Source of the DNA: an uncultured Prevotellaceae bacterium
GTDB lineage: Bacteria; Bacteroidota; Bacteroidia; Bacteroidales; Muribaculaceae
DNA length: 64,000 nucleotides
Assembly: GCA_947302275.1 (NCBI GenBank)
Contig: CAMYUW010000004.1
Span: 32,597 to 96,596, forward strand
Direction: 5' to 3'
The position numbers and the translations under genes are program-made. The notes under the pieces were generated by a model. The model searched no databases. It saw nothing but the letters and a program-made list of their open reading frames with translations, and was not told the DNA's origin. Below, piece by piece: positions 9,337 through 17,200 of this stretch (its first letter is position 1; every line of letters starts with the position of its first letter).

Positions 9337-9410
9337 TCGGGGTGAGAAGACTCGAACTTCCGGCCTCCACGTCCCGAACGTGGCGCGCTAACCAACTGTG
9401 CTACACCCCG
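9337..9410 (-). tRNA. tRNA-Pro (anticodon CGG)
   Basis: On the minus strand a 7-bp acceptor stem (CGGGGTG with CACCCCG), a D arm GCAC...GCGC, an anticodon stem CCACG/CGTGG with loop TTCGGGA, and a T arm with TTCGAGT give a full cloverleaf. The anticodon is CGG and the purine after it is G, typical of tRNA-Pro. The discriminator is A; CCA is not encoded. Confidence 0.95.
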
Positions 9411-9524
9411 AATCTCATTTGAGCGGTGCAAAAGTACTGCTATTTTTTCAATCTGAGCAATTTTTCCCCGAAAATATTTCATTTTCGCATAAAAGCAGCA
9501 TCTCCATACACCTATATACCCCTA

Positions 9525-12338
9525 TCAATGGGCATCGAGCCAGTTGCTGGCGGCACCGTGGCTGGCGGTAAGTCGTACCTGGCCTTTATAGACGCCCTCC
9601 ATCTCCTCGATGACGATGCGCTGCACGCGATCGAGTTCGCTGGGGATGACGTCAAAGTTGAGTTCGTCATGCACTTGCAGAATCATCTGGGACTTGATGC
9701 CCTCAGCTTGGAAACGCTGGTAAATGCGCACCATCGCCAACTTGATGACATCGGCAGCAGTGCCCTGGATGGGAGCATTGATGGCGTTGCGCTCGCTGAA
9801 GCCTCTTACCACGGCATTCCTCGAGTTAATGTCGGGCAACATGCGGCGACGGCCATAGAGTGTCGTCACATAACCCTTTTCACGGGCTTGGGCAATGCTG
9901 CGGTCGATATAGTCACGCACTTGCGGGAATGTCGTGTAGTAACCGTCGATAAGCATCTTGGCCTCGTCGCGCGGGATGTTTAACCGCTGTGCCAGACCAA
10001 ACGCGCTGATGCCGTACAGGATACCGAAATTGGCGGTCTTGGCTTTACGGCGCTCGTCGCTGGTGACCTGCTCCAGCGGCTTGTGATAGATGCGGGCCGC
10101 AGTGATGGCATGGATGTCATGCCCATGGGCAAACGCGTCGAGCATCGTCTTGTCGTGGCTCAGGTCGGCAACCAGACGCAGTTCAATCTGTGAATAGTCG
10201 GCACTGAAAAAGACATTGCCATCAGCGGGGATGAACGCACGGCGTATTTCCTTGCCGTCGTCAGTACGTACGGGAATATTCTGCAGGTTGGGGTTGGTCG
10301 AGGACAAACGACCCGTAGCAGTCACCGTCTGGTTATAGGTCGTGTGGATACGGCCAGTCTGCGGATTAATAAGAGCCGGCAATGCGTTTACATAGGTAGA
10401 TAACAGTTTGCGGATACCTCTCAATTCCAATATCTTATCCACCAGCGGATGGCGGTCACGCAGTTTCAACAGGATATCTTCAGTTGTGCTGTACTGGCCC
10501 GTCTTGGTCTTCTTGGCTTTGGGGTCGATCTTCAGATGGTCGAACAGTACCTCACCCACCTGAGCAGGGGATGCAGTGTTGAACGGCATGCCTGCCAACT
10601 CGTGGCACTCGGCATCCAAGCGGTTCATCTGTTCGGTCAGGGCGACGGAATACTCTTTCAACGCCTTGACATCGATGCGTGCGCCCGCCTGTTCCATGCT
10701 GGCCAAGACCCGCACCAGCGGCAACTCAATTTCGGTCAACAATTTATCCAAACCTTGTTCCTTCAACTGTTTGTCGAGCACTTCGGGAAGTTGCAGCGTC
10801 AGGTCGGCGGCTTCACAGGCCCAACGGGTCAACGCCTCGGCAGATACCTGGGTGGGCTTGAGCTGATTACGGCCTTTGGGACCCAACAGGCTCTCGGGTG
10901 TGATAGCGGTATAGTGCAACAGTTCGTATGCCACTTCGGCCGTGGAGTGTCCACGCTCAGGCTGGAGCAGGTAATGGGCCACGGCTGTATCATAGTAAGG
11001 GGCCATGAATGCGATGCCATGCTGGTGCATGACAACCATCAGACGCTTGATGTCACTGCCCACGATGCAAGCCTTTCCACCAAAGAGCGGCGCTAACACC
11101 CGCAACATGTCGGGCTGGCCGTCACACTTGATGTAGGCGGCTTCATGAGCCCGTGCACACAGGGCAATGCCCAGAATGCTGAACTGCATGGCACTATCAC
11201 CCAAACCCAGCAGGCTGACGGCCACACGCGGCGCATCCTGCAACTCGCTGATCAATGCGGCAGCCTCAATGGGAGAGGTGATCAGACGGTAGGTGTGACC
11301 AACCTGATCAAGAGACAGATAGGCTGGAGCGGGTGTGGAATCCTGAAGCGGATTGTCGAGATCAAACAGAGATAGCTGCTGGCCACGTGGGGCCGGTGAC
11401 GCTGAAGAGTCTGGCGCTTCAGTTTTCACTGGTGATACCGGAATGCCTTCCAAACCCGCATTGGCCTCGCCACCATCGATTAGACGCTGGGTGAGCGTGC
11501 GGAATTCCAACTCGGTGAACACCTCACGCAGCGCCTCCATATCGACGGGCTCACGCTTCAAGGCATCGGCTTCGAGGGTAACGGGAACATCTGTGATGAT
11601 GGTCGCCAGCCACTTCGACAGGCGTATCTGCTCAGCATTATCTTCTATCTTCTGTTTCAGCGCTCCCTTAAGTTCGCTTGTATGCTCCAGCAGATTCTCT
11701 ATCGAGCCGAATTGCTGGACAAGTTTCTCGGCTCCCTTAGGTCCCACGCCAGGACATCCAGGGATATTATCGGCACTATCGCCCATCAGGCCCAGTATAT
11801 CAATCAATTGGGTAGGCAACTTGATGCCATACTTGGCTTTGACTTCCTCAACGCCTTCAATGATATTCTTGCCTGGGTTCAGCACCTTGATATTCGGTGT
11901 TACCAACTGGCCGAAGTCCTTGTCGCCAGTAACCATATAGGTAAAGAAGCCCTGCTGCTCGGCCTGGTGTGAAAGCGTGCCGATGACATCGTCGGCCTCA
12001 AAACCATCGACCTCAAAGATAGGGATGCGGTATGCCGCGAGAATGCGTTTGATATAGGGAACCGCTACGAGGATGCCCTCAGGCGTCTTTTCGCGGTTCG
12101 CCTTATAAGCCTCATAGCTCTTGTGGCGGAATGTACTTCCCCCAGGGGGGTCAAAGCACACGGCAATGTGGGAAGGTTGCTCACGCTTGAGCAAATCCTG
12201 CAAGGTGTTGACAAAGCCGAATACCGCCGATGTGTCGATGCCGGTCGAGGTAACCCGCGGGCTACGGATCATAGCATAAAAGGCCCTGAAGATGAGCGCA
12301 TAAGCGTCAAGCAGCAGCAGTTTCTTATTAGGTTCCAT
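9525..12338 (-). CDS. polA: DNA polymerase I (proofreading site apparently degenerate)
   Basis: 937 residues. The N-terminal 5'-3' exonuclease runs to about residue 290, with TGDKDFGQLV and GDSADNIPGCPGVGPKGA intact. The polymerase domain is intact: DYSQIELR (motif A), the finger helix RRKAKTANFGILYG (motif B) and QVHDELNFD (motif C). The middle 3'-5' exonuclease fold is present (about 345-520) but its metal ligands are gone. The position of the usual DTE reads SLL (375-377). The NxxxD motif reads SDIKRL (428-433), and the YxxxD motif reads WACEA (506-510). Expected role: primer removal and gap filling without proofreading. It is divergent from the polyprenyl synthase gene. Confidence 0.95.
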   Translation of the reverse strand: MEPNKKLLLLDAYALIFRAFYAMIRSPRVTSTGIDTSAVFGFVNTLQDLLKREQPSHIAVCFDPPGGSTFRHKSYEAYKANREKTPEGILVAVPYIKRILAAYRIPIFEVDGFEADDVIGTLSHQAEQQGFFTYMVTGDKDFGQLVTPNIKVLNPGKNIIEGVEEVKAKYGIKLPTQLIDILGLMGDSADNIPGCPGVGPKGAEKLVQQFGSIENLLEHTSELKGALKQKIEDNAEQIRLSKWLATIITDVPVTLEADALKREPVDMEALREVFTELEFRTLTQRLIDGGEANAGLEGIPVSPVKTEAPDSSASPAPRGQQLSLFDLDNPLQDSTPAPAYLSLDQVGHTYRLITSPIEAAALISELQDAPRVAVSLLGLGDSAMQFSILGIALCARAHEAAYIKCDGQPDMLRVLAPLFGGKACIVGSDIKRLMVVMHQHGIAFMAPYYDTAVAHYLLQPERGHSTAEVAYELLHYTAITPESLLGPKGRNQLKPTQVSAEALTRWACEAADLTLQLPEVLDKQLKEQGLDKLLTEIELPLVRVLASMEQAGARIDVKALKEYSVALTEQMNRLDAECHELAGMPFNTASPAQVGEVLFDHLKIDPKAKKTKTGQYSTTEDILLKLRDRHPLVDKILELRGIRKLLSTYVNALPALINPQTGRIHTTYNQTVTATGRLSSTNPNLQNIPVRTDDGKEIRRAFIPADGNVFFSADYSQIELRLVADLSHDKTMLDAFAHGHDIHAITAARIYHKPLEQVTSDERRKAKTANFGILYGISAFGLAQRLNIPRDEAKMLIDGYYTTFPQVRDYIDRSIAQAREKGYVTTLYGRRRMLPDINSRNAVVRGFSERNAINAPIQGTAADVIKLAMVRIYQRFQAEGIKSQMILQVHDELNFDVIPSELDRVQRIVIEEMEGVYKGQVRLTASHGAASNWLDAH

Positions 12339-12452
12339 ATTGAATCATTGTTTTAAAGGGGTAAAGATAGTGATTTTTTAGCGATTTAAGTAATTCAGAG
12401 GGTGATTTTCATTTTTACTCTTAAAAATGGTGATGCTCCCAGGAATTATTAG

Positions 12453-12460
12453 TAATTTTG
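12453..12460 (+). promoter_or_regulatory. -7 box directly before the polyprenyl synthase start
   Basis: TAATTTTG ends six bases before the ATG at 12467, so transcription would begin at or next to the start codon. No Shine-Dalgarno-like sequence fits in between. Confidence 0.55.
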
Positions 12461-12466
12461 CAGGCT

Positions 12467-13444
12467 ATGGCAATATCGTTGACACATATCCAAGAGCAAC
12501 TGAGACCTCAACTTGACGTGATGAATGAAATCATCACCAACACGTTGACTAGTAATAGTGAACTCACCAACAACATCGTGACCTCTTACCTCAAGAGTAA
12601 AGGCAAGATGCTGCGACCTATCGTAACACTACTCAGCGCCAAGTTTTTTGGCGGCATCAATGACAAAGCGCTGCAAGGAGCCGCTGCACTTGAGATGCTG
12701 CACAACGCCTCGCTCATCCACGATGACGTCATCGACGAGGCCAAGGAACGCCGTGGACTGCCCACGATCAATAACGTGTGGACCAACCACGTGGCGGTTC
12801 TCGTAGGTGACTTCTTTGTTACGGGCGCCTTACGCTGCGGCGTGGCAACGGGCGACGGACGCATCTTGAGCGCACTGGCCGATATGGGCCGCGACTTGTC
12901 GTTGGGCGAGATCGATCAGGTGGACATGGCACGCCATCACAATATTGACGAGGCCACCTATATGGATATCATCCGTGCCAAGACAGCCTCGCTGTTCGAG
13001 TGCTGTGCCGCCGTCGGCGGATATGCCAACGACGCACCGCGCACGTCGATCGATGAGTTGCGCCGCTATACCCGCCTGCTGGGCATCTGCTTCCAGATCA
13101 AGGACGATACCTTCGACTACTACGATGATCCCATCATCGGCAAGCCTACGGGAAATGACCTTCGTGAGGGTAAGGTGACGCTGCCGCTCATCTACGCCTT
13201 GAGCCGTACCGACATGCCTGAGCACGACGAGATGCTGGCTCTGGTAGAGAAGGAATCCCTCAGCAGCGATGACATCTCCAAACTCATCGACTTTGCGAAG
13301 CGGGCCGGTGGCATCGACTATGCTTACGAGACCATGGAGCGTCTGCGCGACGAGGCCAACGACATCCTCTCGCCTTACTCCCCCCACGATACCGTCGATC
13401 AGTTCCGCGAAATCTTTGACTACGTCATCGAGCGGAAACTCTAG
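12467..13444 (+). CDS. Polyprenyl (octaprenyl-type) diphosphate synthase
   Basis: 325 residues. It condenses isopentenyl diphosphate onto an allylic diphosphate to make the side chain for menaquinone. Both aspartate-rich motifs are present: LIHDDVIDEAKERRG (first) and FQIKDDTFDYYDD (second), as is the K of GKMLRP near the N-terminus. The ATG at 12467 is preferred over a TTG at 12458, which lies inside the promoter box. The length is normal for the long-chain trans-prenyltransferase family (ispB-like). The next gene, rnhB, follows after 50 bases and is probably co-transcribed. Chain length cannot be read from the sequence. Confidence 0.92.
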   Translation: MAISLTHIQEQLRPQLDVMNEIITNTLTSNSELTNNIVTSYLKSKGKMLRPIVTLLSAKFFGGINDKALQGAAALEMLHNASLIHDDVIDEAKERRGLPTINNVWTNHVAVLVGDFFVTGALRCGVATGDGRILSALADMGRDLSLGEIDQVDMARHHNIDEATYMDIIRAKTASLFECCAAVGGYANDAPRTSIDELRRYTRLLGICFQIKDDTFDYYDDPIIGKPTGNDLREGKVTLPLIYALSRTDMPEHDEMLALVEKESLSSDDISKLIDFAKRAGGIDYAYETMERLRDEANDILSPYSPHDTVDQFREIFDYVIERKL

Positions 13445-13494
13445 AATGTCTAGATGCGATAGAAATTCTAGGCGATTAAACAATCACTGAAAAG

Positions 13495-14109
13495 TTGCTG
13501 GAGGCTTATCTGATAGCGGGACGCATCGAGGCTGGCTGTGACGAAGCCGGCCGAGGTTGCCTCGCGGGGCCGGTGACGGCCGCGGCCGTTATCCTGCCGC
13601 CCGATTTCCACAATGACCTGATCAACGACAGCAAGCAGCTCACCGAGCGGCAACGCGAGCGCCTGCGCCCCATCATCGAGCAGGAGGCAGTGGCGTGGGC
13701 TGTTGCCATGGTGTCACCTCAAGAGATTGACCGCATCAATATCCTGCGGGCCAGTATCACGGCTATGCACCGCGCACTGGACCAACTCACGGTGCGCCCC
13801 GAGGGCATTCTTGTGGACGGCAACCGCTTCTTTCCTTACCATGACATTCCCCACACCACGATTGTCAAAGGTGACGGCAAGATGCTAAGCATTGCTGCCG
13901 CATCCATCCTGGCCAAAACCCACCGCGACGAACTCATGTGTCAACTGGACAAGGAGTTCCCTCAGTATGGCTGGGCGCGCAACAAGGGTTATCCCACCCC
14001 TGACCACCGTGCGGCTATCGCGCAGTATGGCGCGACCCCACATCACCGCCACACCTTCCAGCTGCTACCGCAACCCACACTGTTCGACGGTCTGGACATG
14101 CCGGAATAA
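13495..14109 (+). CDS. rnhB: Ribonuclease HII
   Basis: 204 residues; cleaves the RNA strand of RNA-DNA hybrids and removes misincorporated ribonucleotides. The RNase HII signature [14 protein letters not shown] near the N-terminus has the catalytic Asp-Glu, followed by [27 protein letters not shown] and [13 protein letters not shown]. An in-frame TAA at 13477 forces a start after it. The TTG at 13495 ([14 protein letters not shown]) fits the family's N-terminus; no ATG or GTG is available between the stop and the conserved region. Confidence 0.92.
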   Translation: MLEAYLIAGRIEAGCDEAGRGCLAGPVTAAAVILPPDFHNDLINDSKQLTERQRERLRPIIEQEAVAWAVAMVSPQEIDRINILRASITAMHRALDQLTVRPEGILVDGNRFFPYHDIPHTTIVKGDGKMLSIAAASILAKTHRDELMCQLDKEFPQYGWARNKGYPTPDHRAAIAQYGATPHHRHTFQLLPQPTLFDGLDMPE

Positions 14110-14133
14110 TTTGAATCACTGTAATACAATAAA

Positions 14134-14163
14134 CAAGGGCGCGCCATCGTCGGCGGGCCCTTG
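14134..14163. terminator. GC-rich hairpin between convergent genes
   Basis: CAAGGGC and GCCCTTG arms extended by GCGCC/GGCGG (one mismatch) form a 12-bp stem. There is no long T-run on either side, so it may work for both rnhB and the minus-strand gene ending at 14211. Confidence 0.6.
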
Positions 14164-14210
14164 CTCAATAATGCAAAGAGTTATTGTATTGTATCTATTT
14201 GTTTTTCTCT

Positions 14211-17200
14211 TTACTTGAGGACCTTAGCGGTCGAGGTCGTTCCGTCGTTGTAATGTGTCACGACGATATTCAAGCCGACAAACGGTTTGCTGGACTGCTG
14301 ACCCATCACATTAAAGTAGGTCACGCTGGTCACCTCACGGTTAGCCACAACACTCGTCAAGCCAGTATGGCCATCAAGGTTTTGAGACGAGAAGGTGAAG
14401 TTGCGTGTAGTCTCAGCAATGTAGTACTTGCTGTCTTCGGCTTGATCAATACCACGGACGGGAGCATGCATGCCAGCGGAAGACGTTTGGTCAATGTTGG
14501 CAGTGCGGGTGTAATAAGCCCTGATGATGAACTTCATGGGCAACTCGTCGATGACGCCAGTCTCTTCGGCCGTCTGACGCAATTTCTGCGCACCGAAGGT
14601 GGCCATAACCTCCTCAGTACCAGGAGCCCAGTTAGTATAGAACTCAGTGATCTCACTGTCACCCAATACATTACCGCCCACGTTGGTATTCTCGTTCAAG
14701 ACGGTAGTTCTGTCAAATTCATCATTGTTCTTTTCCTCCATGAGGAACTCGACAAAGTCTTCTCCGTTGACTGTAACAACATTTTCAATGCGCTCGGCAC
14801 GGTTACGCTTGTCGCCCTGGTCATATTGCTTTTCTGCAACCAGATCTTTGGCCACCTGACGCCAAACGCGCACCTTGTACAGGTCATAGTCCTTCAATGG
14901 AGCGCTTTCAGCCATAGGAATCTGCAAGTCGCTCAGCCTGAGGGTTACCGTGTAGTGGCAATATTGATTATTGCCCACAGTCCAAACGCCATTATCGTTG
15001 CTGCCAGGCCTTGCTTCTACACTAATGATGTAGTCCTTGACTTCGGCGCCGATCGTCGCAACACCGGTCTGCTGCAGGGGAGCACCATAGGTGTTGTAGT
15101 CACCACGGGTAGTGAAGGTCTCGACTACGGGAGCATAGGTGTACACGCCAGCCACGTCTTGAACAACATTGTCCATGAAGGTAGCCAACTTGGTCTCACC
15201 CTGAGCGATAGTCACATTGTTCTCATTCTGGTTCTCACCATCCATTGAGATGGTGTACTCGCCTGCCTGGTTACCGGCAATGCCAGTGGGAGCCTCGTCC
15301 TGCTCACTAACTGCGCCTGTCGAGGGATTGAAGGTCGAGTTAGCAAAGTCAAGGATGTAGCCGAAGTCTTCATCATTCTCGTTCCAGCGATAGAGGTCAT
15401 AACGCAGAATGTCGGTCTTACTGCTGTACGTCACCTGCTCATTGACCGGTCGAGTCGTGACATCCAGACTGTGGTCTGTATCGCTATCTACCTCTGCCTT
15501 AGAGTAGCCCAGCACATCCATGTCGGTTTTGTGGATAGCCACACCGATTCTGTTACTGTGGGCCGTGTTACCATTGGTCCCCTGAATAGTCACTCCGGCA
15601 GGAGCCTCAAACTCTACCTTATAGAGATAGAAGCCCGGGTGGTTGTTTTGAGCCACCGACTCACAGAAGTTGTCATACAGGTTGAAGTTCTGGAACGTCA
15701 CATTATCAGAGCCATCAACCGTGTAGCTGACTGTTGAAGGATTGTTCATCTTGATCCAGTCAAGGTTGTTGTGGGTATAAAGGCCATTACGGTTCTGGCT
15801 GGGCAGGTCGGTGTTGATGGCCAGCGAGCCATTGTCATTGCTGGTAGCCTCGGCCACAGCAACCCAAGTAGTGTCGTTGCCACTGACGGTACCACGCAGG
15901 AACGTGAACTTGGCTCCATTGCCCATATATGCGCCCTTGATGTTGGTGCCCGTGTTGTTGACCACCTTCAACTGGTTAGCATAGTAGTTGGCCTCGGTCA
16001 ACGGGTCGAAGCGGCTATAGTGGTCAAACTTGGGCGAAAGCTGGAAGATTTCATTCTTGTCAAGACCTGGAATGATGTAACTTTCCTCGTTGGACATCTG
16101 CAACGACAGGAACTCGGTCTGGTCTTGGCCTTGAACAACATAGGTTACCTGCTGGCCATGCTGTGCCATGGGCACATGGTCAACATAGGTGGTCTCACCT
16201 GAATTGATTTCGGCTACTGAAACATAGGTCTTGTTACCGAATTCATCGGTTTCAACACGGAAGAGTTCATATTTAGCTTGATCTTGATCGAGGAAATTGA
16301 GCAAGTTAGAAGTCCAACTCAAATTCAAGTCGTAAATATCTGCACTGGCTTGCTGTTCACCAGTAATCGGATACTGGTGGATGACAAACATGCTCATCGA
16401 GGGCCTAAACTTGGGAGTGTAATTAGTAAATCGTTCACCTTGATCGCGGGCACCATCCTTGTTCATGTTTTCATACCACCACGTCATTCTGTACTTAGGC
16501 ACAAAGAACATCATGTCACGCACATCCTGACAGTCGTCTGTCTCAGAATCATAGCCATACATGTTGAACTCATGGTGGCCAGTGTAGAACGGTACAGAGA
16601 CACAATCATGAAGCACATAGAAGGTCTCCATATTGATGAGTTTCTGATACTGGTCAAGTGCAGCCGTAGTGGCAGTGATATCGTTGGGACTGAATTCCTC
16701 AAACATGTGATAGAAAGGAGCAAGCACACCAGCGCCAACATTTACGTCGCCCCTACTTGTGCTATTTCTTTTTCCATTCGCATTCTTACTCTTGTAGCGC
16801 AATGAGTTCTCAACAAAGTAACCATTATCACCAAATTGCTCACCACTGTAATCGGGCAGACGAAGTTTACCCTTAGCCAGCAGGAAGAAGCGGTTAAGCT
16901 TATCGGCGTCTATCTTGAACAGGGTACCCACCTTGGCCGAGTCGGTATTCTCCAGTTCCTTGAATGTAGTAATAATGCGAACCGACTTGAATGCAGCGAA
17001 TTTATCAACAAGACTGAGGCCGCCACTAATGGACGAATAGCTGGAATTACCAGCAACATCAACTGGCTTATTATTGGAATCCAGAGGCATGTCAGCTGAG
17101 TCCTTCAGCTCGACAAGAAGCAAAGTAACACCTTCTTCAGTAGGCATATACTCGGTGGGATCCAGATAGTCATAATACCATGTGGTATTCTGGCTGCTAT

